A stretch of DNA of 13,164 nt, from NCBI GenBank assembly GCA_023264075.1, contig JALQTG010000035.1, forward strand, positions 1 through 13,164, given 5' to 3'. Below the pieces are notes generated by a model. That model searched no databases, was not told where the DNA came from, and was given only the letters and a program-made list of their open reading frames with translations. The stretch is from Crocinitomicaceae bacterium (lineage in GTDB: Bacteria > Bacteroidota > Bacteroidia > Flavobacteriales_D > Crocinitomicaceae). Shown here piece after piece: positions 1 through 7,274 of the stretch (position 1 is its first letter; each line of letters starts with the position of its first letter). Position numbers and translations under genes: made by a program.

Positions 1-236
1 ATTACGTTATTCGTATCAATCGTATCCTGATCCGTATGCTTCAAGATGTCCCATATATCCTTATTCCTACTGGTATATGGGAACTGCACATGCCCTTGAA
101 TGATATCATTGAGTGCTGCTTTCAATTCCGTTCCACTTAAACCAGCAGCATGATCATAATATCCGGGAGGAATTTGCCCATATCCGAGAAAATGAGTGAC
201 CACAATGGAACTGAAAACTATTAGTTTGTTAAGCAT
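1..236 (-). CDS. Secreted endonuclease I family nuclease, N-terminal part (cut by left edge)
   Basis: The first 78 residues of a minus-strand gene that runs off the left edge. It opens with a signal peptide (about residues 1-20, hydrophobic core LIVFSSIVV, ending GYGQ). Then comes IPPGYYDHAAGLSG, followed by ELKAALNDIIQGH and a Trp-containing segment (KDIWDILKHTD) and NNV. This order (PPGYY, GL, LK.AL..II.GH, W..L..TD, NV) is the typical start of the Bacteroidota members of the endonuclease I family (PF04231), extracellular nonspecific nucleases. The catalytic region and any C-terminal T9SS sorting domain lie outside the window, so activity cannot be judged. The start at 236 is chosen because it directly precedes the signal peptide. 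The gene lies 116 bp downstream of the alkB-like gene on the same strand; I see no convincing promoter or terminator between them. Confidence 0.75.
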   Translation of the reverse strand, partial: MLNKLIVFSSIVVTHFLGYGQIPPGYYDHAAGLSGTELKAALNDIIQGHVQFPYTSRNKDIWDILKHTDQDTIDTNNV

Positions 237-352
237 AACGGAAGTTCAAGTTCGAATATACGGAATTTTAGTGTTCATTCTCCTTCGAAATAAATTGCGC
301 TCTTCATTTACGCCAATTTTCTAAAGGTATCCTTAAGCAGTAACACCAATGC

Positions 353-1390
353 TTATGCCTGCATCGAAAGAGCTGATATTCGGTGATGCATTACTTTGAA
401 CCAGAGGGGTGGAACTAAAGCTAAGAGCATCATTCCAGGGTATCCAGTGGGCATTTGTGGGCTGTTGTCATGGTGGCGAAGAACTTGGTATTTTCTGCTA
501 GAAATATAGTGGTGATCGGAATGTCTTGATAATTCGAATAACACAATACGTCCTAATGGATGATTGGAGTTCCATGAATGAATAGGCAGTGTTCGTTCAT
601 ATTTCCCATTAACCAGTTTGCGCCGTAAACCATAATGTTCAATGTAATTCACGGTTTCAAGCAATAATATCCCAATAAAGGCGGAGGCAATAAAGAAACA
701 CAGGATTTGCCATCCAAAAAATAGAAAGATTGAAATTAATAAAGTCGCTTGAATCAGTTGAAAGCGGATCATTTCATTCCTTATTGAAAAGAACGATTTT
801 TTTTGAATGGATAACCGTTTTTTCTCCAGTTTCCAGGCAGAAAGGTATGAGAAAAGAATGGAGCGACACCAGAATACATAAATCGGCTCTCCATATTTAC
901 TCGAAGCTGGATCATCTGGTGTGCTCACACGTGTGTGATGTCCTCTATTATGCTCAATAAAGAAATGCATGTACAAGCTGGAAAGTAAAAGCAGTTTACT
1001 CAATACGTGTTCTAAGATACTGTTTCTATGCCCGAGTTCATGTGCTGCGTTGATTCCGATAATTCCGCAGGCTAAGCCCATGCTTAAAATCATTCCGAAC
1101 CGCTCCCAACTTGGCATGTCATAGGTCATTTGAAAGAGAAAAAAAACGAGTAATGCATATTGCATCGGCATCAATAAATAGATGATGAGGTCATACACCC
1201 CACGTTTTTCTGAAATAAGTTGTTCTTCTTGGGATAAGTTTTTCATGGAAGGACGTAAAAATAATTCGAGAATTGGAAATATCACGAATAACACCACAAC
1301 AGGTAAAAAGACCCAATAGCTGCCTAAAAGCAATGCAGTAAATACAAGTGCTACGGGGATATATGCAGCAAGATATTTGAATGCGTTCAT
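353..1390 (-). CDS. alkB: AlkB-type membrane alkane/fatty-acyl 1-monooxygenase
   Basis: A 345-residue integral membrane di-iron oxygenase. All family histidine motifs are present: HELGHR (117-122), EHNRGHH (146-152), the AlkB signature NYIEHYG (248-254) and LSRHSDHH (287-294), plus HSWNSN (271-276). Hydrophobic segments lie near residues 6-45, 66-90, 98-114, 128-145 and 211-247. By family knowledge it hydroxylates the terminal carbon of medium- or long-chain alkanes or related chains, taking electrons from rubredoxin and rubredoxin reductase; neither partner is in this window. At 345 residues it is shorter than the roughly 400-residue Pseudomonas AlkB, but no motif is missing. The gene is isolated: the divergent PAP2 gene starts 200 bp away. 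HELGHR and NYIEHYG separate it from ordinary fatty-acid desaturases; the true substrate is unknown. Confidence 0.85.
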   Translation of the reverse strand: MNAFKYLAAYIPVALVFTALLLGSYWVFLPVVVLFVIFPILELFLRPSMKNLSQEEQLISEKRGVYDLIIYLLMPMQYALLVFFLFQMTYDMPSWERFGMILSMGLACGIIGINAAHELGHRNSILEHVLSKLLLLSSLYMHFFIEHNRGHHTRVSTPDDPASSKYGEPIYVFWCRSILFSYLSAWKLEKKRLSIQKKSFFSIRNEMIRFQLIQATLLISIFLFFGWQILCFFIASAFIGILLLETVNYIEHYGLRRKLVNGKYERTLPIHSWNSNHPLGRIVLFELSRHSDHHYISSRKYQVLRHHDNSPQMPTGYPGMMLLALVPPLWFKVMHHRISALSMQA

Positions 1391-1590
1391 AGTCTAAAAA
1401 GATTGAACTAATTTAGAAATTATTTTTTAACCTGCGAAGATGATGAACAAGTTTTAGTAGGCGCAAAATAATAAAGGTTCATCCTCTTTTTAGAACTGAT
1501 ATCGGCATAATTAGCATACTATTTTAGTTATTAACGTGAAATGAGTTTTACCTCAACATATAGTAGTGACTTTTTTGGTAGTATTGTGGC

Positions 1591-2199
1591 ATGAAATGTA
1601 TCGTATTCATAGTAGCCGCTCTTCTAATTCACCTTAGCCTAATGGCACAGCAATTTGATATTGATGTGCTGCGCAAGGCGAACTTGGAGAGAAATACCCG
1701 GCTCGATCGTCCATTTTTGTTCATTACGCATTCAGCATCCGTTATTGAGTTTGGTGCACCTGTGATTTTAATAAGTGCAGGTTTTATTCAGAAAGATAGT
1801 ATTCTGAAACAGCAGGGGTGCATGCTATTTGGTGCATTGGCCGTCACAGGAGGGATTACTTTAGGTATGAAGTATGCTATCAATCGTCCGCGCCCCTTTG
1901 TTACTTACCCAGACATTCTGCAATTAACAGATGCGGGGAGTCCTGCGTTTCCCTCAGGGCATACATCCATGGCATTTAGTGCAGCCACATCGTGGTCGTT
2001 GGCGTGTCCAAAATGGTACGTCATCGCACCTTCATTGTTGTGGGCGAGTGCTGTGGGTTATTCTCGGATGCATTTGGGCGTGCATTATCCTTCAGATGTA
2101 TTCGTTGGTGCTTTGGTTGGCGCCGGAGGTGCTTGGTTGAGTAAGGTATTCACAGAAAAGATTCAGTATCGAAGAAAAGTTGGAAAGGCTAAAGTCTGA
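1591..2199 (+). CDS. PAP2-family phosphatase, exported or membrane-anchored
   Basis: A 202-residue member of the phosphatidic-acid phosphatase type 2 superfamily. The three active-site motifs are complete: K94-x6-R101-P102 (KYAINRPRP), PSGHT (121-125, with H124), and SR-x5-H-x3-D (S158, R159, H165, D169 in SRMHLGVHYPSD). An N-terminal hydrophobic segment ending in LMAQQ (about 1-21) looks like a signal peptide, and further hydrophobic stretches lie around 49-66, 78-92, 142-156 and 168-185. Such enzymes dephosphorylate lipid phosphates such as phosphatidic acid or undecaprenyl pyrophosphate at the outer face of the inner membrane; the sequence does not say which. The stop codon lies 3 bp before the first copy of the 90-bp repeat. 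No neighbour indicates a pathway. Confidence 0.85.
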   Translation: MKCIVFIVAALLIHLSLMAQQFDIDVLRKANLERNTRLDRPFLFITHSASVIEFGAPVILISAGFIQKDSILKQQGCMLFGALAVTGGITLGMKYAINRPRPFVTYPDILQLTDAGSPAFPSGHTSMAFSAATSWSLACPKWYVIAPSLLWASAVGYSRMHLGVHYPSDVFVGALVGAGGAWLSKVFTEKIQYRRKVGKAKV

Positions 2200-2202
2200 A
2201 AG

Positions 2203-2292
2203 TCGGTTGCCTTGGATTAACGTTGCTGACCGAGTGATTTTAAAGCGACGAAAGGAGCGCATAAAATAGTATCGAGGGCAGCAATTTTAGAT
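2203..2292 (+). repeat. 90-bp direct repeat, copy 1
   Basis: Copy 1 of a 90-bp sequence that recurs at 2757-2846 in the same orientation, offset by 554 bp. By eye there are five substitutions and no gaps (about 94% identity). The longest identical block starts at CTGACCGAGTGATTTTAAAG. This copy begins 3 bp after the PAP2 stop codon. The left arm of the hairpin present in copy 2 is broken here (AGTCGGT instead of ACTCGGT). The two copies bracket the GIY-YIG nuclease gene. Confidence 0.9.
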
Positions 2293-2383
2293 TGCCAATT
2301 ATCTATTGTTGAATTTTCAATCATATTGGAATAACTATCATATTTCATTAAATTAGATAGACTAATCAATTTAATAATGATTT

Positions 2384-2689
2384 ATGGAGGGTTATATGTA
2401 TATTTTAGCGTGTGGTGACGGAAGTTATTATACCGGAAGCACTATTGATTTAGAAAGAAGAGTAAAACAGCACCAGTCAGGAAATGGTGCCAATCACACC
2501 AAAAAGTTTCCACCTGTTAAACTGGTCTATTTTGAAAAATACGACAGAATAGACCAAGCCTTTTATAGAGAAAAACAAATTCAAAATTGGTCACATTCGA
2601 AAAAAGAATCATTGATTACAAATGACTTAGAAAAATTACGATTGAGTTCTAAAAAGAAATTCTTTCTTAATTCTGGGAGAAAAAGTTGA
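2384..2689 (+). CDS. Small GIY-YIG nuclease (YhbQ/URI-like)
   Basis: A 101-residue single-domain GIY-YIG protein. Visible motifs are the GY.MYIL strand (residues 3-8) in the GIY position, YYTGST (15-20) in the YIG position, the conserved Arg in DLERRVKQH (23-31), NHTKKF with PVKLVYFE, and the metal-binding Glu in FYREKQIQNW. The tail is basic (SSKKKFFLNSGRKS). Relatives are DNA-cleaving or DNA-binding proteins of poorly known role. Start choice is open: ATG 2384 gives the complete first strand, but a strong GGAGGG (2386-2391) sits at good spacing ahead of a second in-frame ATG at 2396, which would drop the first four residues. The gene lies between two copies of a 90-bp repeat and fills the gap between two converging genes, which suggests that it arrived as a cassette. 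Confidence 0.8.
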   Translation: MEGYMYILACGDGSYYTGSTIDLERRVKQHQSGNGANHTKKFPPVKLVYFEKYDRIDQAFYREKQIQNWSHSKKESLITNDLEKLRLSSKKKFFLNSGRKS

Positions 2690-2753
2690 AATCATAAAGA
2701 TTGCATATTACTAAATCCCGCCAACCTCGATACACTTTTCCTTGCACTCAAAG

Positions 2754-2790
2754 CACTCGGTTGCCTTGGAATAACTCTGCTGACCGAGTG
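2754..2790. repeat. 8-bp inverted repeat at the edge of repeat copy 2
   Basis: CACTCGGT (2754-2761) pairs perfectly with ACCGAGTG (2783-2790), with two possible G-T pairs continuing inward and a loop of about 17-21 nt. It overlaps the left boundary of repeat copy 2. No T-run follows on either strand, so it does not look like an intrinsic terminator. In copy 1 only the inner five base pairs survive. Confidence 0.6.
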
Positions 2791-2846
2791 ATTTTAAAGC
2801 GACGAAAGGAGCGTATAAAATAGTATCGAGGGCAGCTATTTTAGAT
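2757..2846 (+). repeat. 90-bp direct repeat, copy 2
   Basis: The second copy of the sequence at 2203-2292. It ends 4 bp before the stop codon of the MBOAT gene, which is on the minus strand, so it is also the first DNA downstream of the acyltransferase operon. The five differences from copy 1 are scattered single-base changes. On the minus strand a frame through the repeat stays open in both copies (see findings). Confidence 0.9.
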
Positions 2847-2850
2847 CCCT

Positions 2851-4533
2851 TTAAAACTGGAAATAAATAAATGGTTGTAGGTCGCTGGAAATAAATTGCA
2901 GGATCACAAAAACGGTAGCCACAGCTACGAGTGCTTTTATTGGAAGAGGAGCTTTAATGAAAAGCTCTTGGTACCATGTCTTTGTTTTCGAAGGAAGCCA
3001 GTGGATGACAAATCCAAAAAGCATGGCGATGAACACCCATTTGTAGTTGACTAGAATTTCCCAAGCGAGATTGAGTTGGAAATTCGTTTGTATGCTGTGC
3101 CACATTTGCTGGACTACGTCTAGATCTCGTGCACGGAAGTAGATCCGGGTAAACGTGATAAAAATAAAGGTAAAACCAATCGCATAGATGCGTACCAGCC
3201 ATCCGTTTTTATTCTTAAAGGGGCTGATTTTCGCCCAGTATTTATGCCAAACAACTCCAAACCCGTTCAATCCTCCCCAGATGATGAAATTCCATGATGC
3301 GCCGTGCCATAGTCCGCCGTAAAGCATGGTGATCATAAGGTTGATGTCACGAATGATTTTTTTCTTGAGCCCACTGAAGATTTGAGCTAATGTAAACAAT
3401 AGTAATACAGAGCCACCAATAATAAATAGAGCACGTATGCTGCCGATCAGGAGCAAAATCACGGATAGAATCAATACCACAGAAATCCAAGTTCCCCACG
3501 TGGCCCGCCGGTTTCCACCTAAGGGGATGTATAAATAATCTTTGAGCCAAGTGGATAAAGATATGTGCCAACGTCCCCAAAACTCTGAAGTGGACTGCGC
3601 TTTATACGGAGAGTTAAAGTTGGTTGGTAAATAAAATCCCATGAGCATCGCAACACCAATCGCGATGTCAGTATATCCCGAGAAGTCGCAATAGACTTGC
3701 AATGAGTAACCAAAGAGTGCCATCACACTTTCAAAGCCGGTGTACATTCCTGGGTTGTCAAATACACGGTCAATGAAGTTTACTGCAATAAAATCGCCGA
3801 GTACCATCTTCTTTACTAATCCATTGAGAATTAAAAATACAGCTAAGCCAAACGTACGTTGCGAAATAGAGTAGGGTTTATAGATTTGAGGTACGAACTC
3901 ATTCGCACGTACAATTGGTCCTGCTACTAACTGTGGGAAGAAGGACACGTAAAACCCGAAGTCTATGAGGTTCTTTACGGGTTCAATGCGCTCCCGATAG
4001 ATGTCTACTGTGTAACTGATGGTTTGAAAGGTAAAGAACGATATTCCGACAGGTAGAATGATACGGTTGATGTCGAAGCCAGTTCCGAGCCATTCATTCG
4101 ACCAATACGCAAGGTGGTTTAAGACTTCGTAGTCTGTTTGGAAGATTTGATTGTAGCTGTCTGTGAAGAAATACGCGTATTTGAAGTAGACCAAGACTCC
4201 GAGGTTTATGGTGACGCTCAGCACCACTAGCCAGAGGCGTTTGGTTTTGGATAAACTCTTGAAAACTGCCTTGCCGATATAATAATCGGTGACGGTGGAG
4301 AAGAGCAGCAAGAAGAAAAATAGTTCGCTCGTCTTGTAATAAAAGAATAAACTGATTAAAAAGAGGTACCCATTGCGCAGCGCAATTTTCTTATATACAA
4401 TCGCATAGATGGTATAAGCAATGAGAAAGAATCCCCAGAAATTGAAACGGGTAAAAATCATCGGAGACAGCGGGTTGTAGGTCAACGCTTGCTCCAAGTA
4501 TGTCCAGATCATCGCTACATCGAACTCGCCCAT
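2851..4533 (-). CDS. MBOAT O-acyltransferase (AlgI/PatA-like)
   Basis: A 560-residue polytopic protein of the membrane-bound O-acyltransferase family, AlgI subgroup. Typical blocks occur in order: PVGISFFTFQTISYTVDIYR (161-180), FFPQLVAGPI (198-207), YCDFSGYTDIAIG (291-303), FWGRWHISLSTWLKDYLYIP (328-347) with conserved H333, and LYGGLWHGASW (404-414) with H410 as the expected catalytic His. The C terminus ends in the usual FIYFQF, so it is complete. The family moves acyl groups, usually acetyl, across the inner membrane for O-acylation of alginate, peptidoglycan, cellulose and other glycans. Between GGNR (349-352) and the His motif lies an extra stretch of about 45 residues rich in hydrophobic segments. 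The start codon shares one base with the stop of the upstream SGNH gene (TGATG), so the two are probably translationally coupled. It is the last gene of the operon. Confidence 0.92.
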   Translation of the reverse strand: MGEFDVAMIWTYLEQALTYNPLSPMIFTRFNFWGFFLIAYTIYAIVYKKIALRNGYLFLISLFFYYKTSELFFFLLLFSTVTDYYIGKAVFKSLSKTKRLWLVVLSVTINLGVLVYFKYAYFFTDSYNQIFQTDYEVLNHLAYWSNEWLGTGFDINRIILPVGISFFTFQTISYTVDIYRERIEPVKNLIDFGFYVSFFPQLVAGPIVRANEFVPQIYKPYSISQRTFGLAVFLILNGLVKKMVLGDFIAVNFIDRVFDNPGMYTGFESVMALFGYSLQVYCDFSGYTDIAIGVAMLMGFYLPTNFNSPYKAQSTSEFWGRWHISLSTWLKDYLYIPLGGNRRATWGTWISVVLILSVILLLIGSIRALFIIGGSVLLLFTLAQIFSGLKKKIIRDINLMITMLYGGLWHGASWNFIIWGGLNGFGVVWHKYWAKISPFKNKNGWLVRIYAIGFTFIFITFTRIYFRARDLDVVQQMWHSIQTNFQLNLAWEILVNYKWVFIAMLFGFVIHWLPSKTKTWYQELFIKAPLPIKALVAVATVFVILQFISSDLQPFIYFQF

Positions 4534-5765
4534 CAGTTTTCTCGCATTAAATAATTTTCATACCCTTCCATCAAGGCATTGAACAGTAAGTCCCCCACCA
4601 AATAGTATCCATCGAAGGTAAAGTGGATACGGTCTTTTTTGAGCAGGCCTCGCGCCATCCAAATGTTCGCGCTCTTCAGACCTCCCATCACAGCGAATAA
4701 GTCCCATACGGCACCGTCGTATTTCTTGGCTAAGTCGTACATCGCTTCTTGCACGATAACGCCATTGGTATTTAGTCGCTTGTTGTATCCGTAGCTATCG
4801 TTATTCGTAAGGAATACAAAAAACGTATTCGGATTCACGCGCTTGATTTGAGCAATGATACTGTCGTAGTTTTGAATGAAGCTTGCTTTGGTGAAATTTC
4901 CACCGTGAGCGTCATTGATTCCAATTCCGAAGAATACGATGTCGGGTTGTAGGACGTGCATCTGTTCCTCAAAGAGCTCACATTTCAAGTATGACCCTGT
5001 GCTTGCTCCGTTCACGCCAATAGAGTTGTAGGTGATGCCTGACTCGTCGTTCTCCAAGTAGAGGCCATACAGAATAAAGCGTTCTTGCAAAGAGTCGGTT
5101 TTGATAAACCCGAATTCTAAGGTGTCGGTTGTTGTGAACAATTCAATGATGGAAAAGCCCGCTGCGGAATCATGGTGAATCACTGCGTTGGTATCTCGAC
5201 CGAGCCATTGAAGCTGAAAAGATAAGCTGTCGACTTCGTGTAATACTTTAATACGCCGGAACGTGTGCGGTAGGTTTTTCGTTCGGTCGAATGCGATTTG
5301 CACAGTTGCGCTGGTATCAGCGGTAAAGACGCTAATCCCTGAAGCTCCCAGTTTCGTATCCAACGTTCTGTCTACGTTGCGTACTTTGTCCCAATTCCCT
5401 TGGTAGTCTACTTTGTAATCGTAGGGTCCGTTGGTTTTCGCAATTCTAAACGGAAAAACCAATCCACGCGCACCTTGCTGATTGGGAGCATATGACCCCA
5501 ATAATTGCCGCATGCGATTCGAGTATATATCTGCTTGAATGTGGGAACCTCCAAAATGAACTACATTCACATTTCCTTCCCCCCAAAAAAGGAGGTCTTC
5601 CATCTTTTTGTAGAATGTATTGGCATATTTCATTTCTCCCGGAAAAGAAAGGGAGGAACGGTCCAAGTGGATGTAATCAGCACTGGGTATTTCAGCACGG
5701 ATAGGTTGAGCGAACGCATTCAGCTGCCACAGTATTCCAAGAAGTAGGAGCGAGGTGTATCTCAT
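4533..5765 (-). CDS. Periplasmic SGNH-family O-acyl esterase/transferase (signal peptide)
   Basis: A 410-residue exported protein with a signal peptide (about 1-19, ending NAFAQ) and the four SGNH blocks. Block I is FGGSHIQAD with S74 as nucleophile; block II is SIGVNGAS (oxyanion G253); block III is GIGIND (N284); block V is KDRIHFT (D378 and H381). The usual GDS of block I is GGS here. About 180 residues separate blocks I and II, far more than in a minimal SGNH fold and reminiscent of Ape1-type esterases that carry an inserted beta-sandwich; residues 140-235 read as beta-rich. Together with the MBOAT partner immediately downstream (1-base overlap), the likely role is transfer or removal of O-acyl groups on a periplasmic or surface glycan, analogous to PatB/Ape1 or AlgJ/AlgX. 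The substrate is not shown by the sequence. Confidence 0.82.
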   Translation of the reverse strand: MRYTSLLLLGILWQLNAFAQPIRAEIPSADYIHLDRSSLSFPGEMKYANTFYKKMEDLLFWGEGNVNVVHFGGSHIQADIYSNRMRQLLGSYAPNQQGARGLVFPFRIAKTNGPYDYKVDYQGNWDKVRNVDRTLDTKLGASGISVFTADTSATVQIAFDRTKNLPHTFRRIKVLHEVDSLSFQLQWLGRDTNAVIHHDSAAGFSIIELFTTTDTLEFGFIKTDSLQERFILYGLYLENDESGITYNSIGVNGASTGSYLKCELFEEQMHVLQPDIVFFGIGINDAHGGNFTKASFIQNYDSIIAQIKRVNPNTFFVFLTNNDSYGYNKRLNTNGVIVQEAMYDLAKKYDGAVWDLFAVMGGLKSANIWMARGLLKKDRIHFTFDGYYLVGDLLFNALMEGYENYLMREN

Positions 5766-5771
5766 CGTACG

Positions 5772-7274
5772 TCAGTCTTTTTTCAATTTTATCCGCTGGA
5801 GGTACTGTTCGTAGTCCAATAGCAAGGATTCGTAAAATATTTCAGCAATTTTTTCAGCTCCACGCGGAGAAAAGTGGATGTAGTCTTTCGCTGCCAATGG
5901 GGGATTGGCTTCAACCCAACTCGGCATGGAGTTTTCTCCTCCCATCACTTCGTACATATCAAAGTATGCACCTCCCATTTCAAACACCGCATTTTTAAGT
6001 GCATCTCGCACATGTGGCAAGTTTGGATAGGTTTGCATTTTACCATTGATATTCGTAGACATATCAGAAGGACCAATCACCAGGAAGGACGCATTCGGAC
6101 ATAGGCTTTTGATGCGTTGCATGTTCGCCAAGAATTCTTTCCCGTAGCTTTCCGCCTTTTCTTTGGATTTAATGTAGGGCATAACGTTTCCTCCGTATTG
6201 CAGGATAATCAGTTTTGGATTAAGCGCAGCGTACATCTGTCGAGAAATGTCCTTGTTTAACTTACGAAAGATAGTTCCTGAGGATCCACGCATAGAAATA
6301 TTATCCATATGCACACCATTCGGTGTTTCCATGGATATTCCATAGACTTCGGGACTAGATTTTCCGGAAAACGTAACTTTAAGCTTACTGGGAGATTTCT
6401 CTAAGTCGAATGTGACAATTTGTAACATTTGATTGCTGTCCACCACTTGTGTGGATTCGACACCGTCATAATCCAGCTTCACCTCCGAAGGGGCTTTGTT
6501 GTGTCCCATAAAAATGCGGACGCGCGTAAAATTCCGAACAGAAGAATGTGCTTTTGATCTTGGAGTAAATGTGGTAAATCCGCTGTTGAATGATTTCTCT
6601 ACAAGAACACTGTCGATGCTGTCGGAAACGTGATGTACAAACTTACACATGATTGCCGTAGCTCCGTAGCGGCCATCTGTAGCTCCTCCCGATTTTCCAA
6701 ATTCTGTATATCGTGACCAGTTTTCTGATGTATATTGCGCAACAGATCTACTTTGTGTAATGCCTTTCGGGGCCATAATACCAACACCCGCGCCGCCAAA
6801 TTTGGCTTGAAGTCGTTGTCGCACGTACGAGGTAATGCGGTCTTCTTCTATTTGAGAATCGCCGTAGTGTAGGATACGGATTGATGGATTATTAGCAGAC
6901 GCAGTGGCCAAAGCCTTGAAAAATATATCTAGTCCATCACGGTCGTCGTTTGCGTATTGCAAACGTGTAGGATCAGCAGCAGCGATTTGCGCAGCAGCTT
7001 CTAAACTATCTTGTTCGGATTGAAGCTTCAATTCTTTAAGGCGTGCTTGGTAAGCCTCTAGACTATCTTTTCTCGCTTGGATTAAAGCTTCTACGTCAAT
7101 TTTATCTTCGTCCGCATGGAGGATGTCGTTTACAGAAACGAAGTAAAACGTTTTGCCGCCAACCGTAAAACCAGTTTCCGGAATTACCACTGCGAAGATG
7201 GTCAATACACCGATTACAGCAGCGATGAAGAGTGCTATTTTCGCAGGGTGGAATATGGGCTGCTGTTCTTCCAT
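5772..7274 (-). CDS. Membrane-anchored SGNH-family O-acyl esterase/transferase
   Basis: A 500-residue protein with a short cytoplasmic N terminus, one transmembrane helix (about 12-32) and a charged, probably coiled-coil stalk (about 50-100, rich in Glu, Lys, Gln and Ala) before a periplasmic SGNH domain. Block I is LHYGDSQIEEDR (S140), block II SMRGSSG (G330), block III LQYGGNVMPY (N363) and block V KDYIHFS (D464 and H467); all catalytic residues are present. Roughly 190 residues, partly beta-rich (about 245-320), separate blocks I and II, as in Ape1-like enzymes with an inserted carbohydrate-binding module. Its ATG directly abuts the stop of the LysM gene (TAAATG), and the next SGNH gene starts after 6 bp. 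With two different SGNH proteins next to one MBOAT, one may transfer and the other remove acyl groups; I cannot assign which. Confidence 0.82.
   Translation of the reverse strand: MEEQQPIFHPAKIALFIAAVIGVLTIFAVVIPETGFTVGGKTFYFVSVNDILHADEDKIDVEALIQARKDSLEAYQARLKELKLQSEQDSLEAAAQIAAADPTRLQYANDDRDGLDIFFKALATASANNPSIRILHYGDSQIEEDRITSYVRQRLQAKFGGAGVGIMAPKGITQSRSVAQYTSENWSRYTEFGKSGGATDGRYGATAIMCKFVHHVSDSIDSVLVEKSFNSGFTTFTPRSKAHSSVRNFTRVRIFMGHNKAPSEVKLDYDGVESTQVVDSNQMLQIVTFDLEKSPSKLKVTFSGKSSPEVYGISMETPNGVHMDNISMRGSSGTIFRKLNKDISRQMYAALNPKLIILQYGGNVMPYIKSKEKAESYGKEFLANMQRIKSLCPNASFLVIGPSDMSTNINGKMQTYPNLPHVRDALKNAVFEMGGAYFDMYEVMGGENSMPSWVEANPPLAAKDYIHFSPRGAEKIAEIFYESLLLDYEQYLQRIKLKKD

Noticed and set aside
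237..352. TATATTCG upstream of the endonuclease I gene (minus strand) as a -7 promoter element
   Set aside because: It has one mismatch to TAnnTTTG and no good -33 element, so it is too weak to call.
730..960. Plus-strand open frame within alkB, and similar frames antisense or out of frame inside the MBOAT, SGNH, LysM, desaturase and phosphorylase genes
   Set aside because: Each lies entirely within a gene with clear family motifs, and the translations show no recognisable domain or plausible start context.
1442..1483. 7-bp inverted repeat GATGAAC/GTTCATC in the alkB-PAP2 divergent gap
   Set aside because: The loop is 28 nt, the stem does not extend, and there is no T-run; this is expected by chance in a 200-bp gap. 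I see no other feature in that gap.
2203..2846. Repeats as a CRISPR array or insertion-sequence ends
   Set aside because: There are only two copies, 90 bp long, in direct orientation, with a gene between them and no transposase; this does not fit either element.
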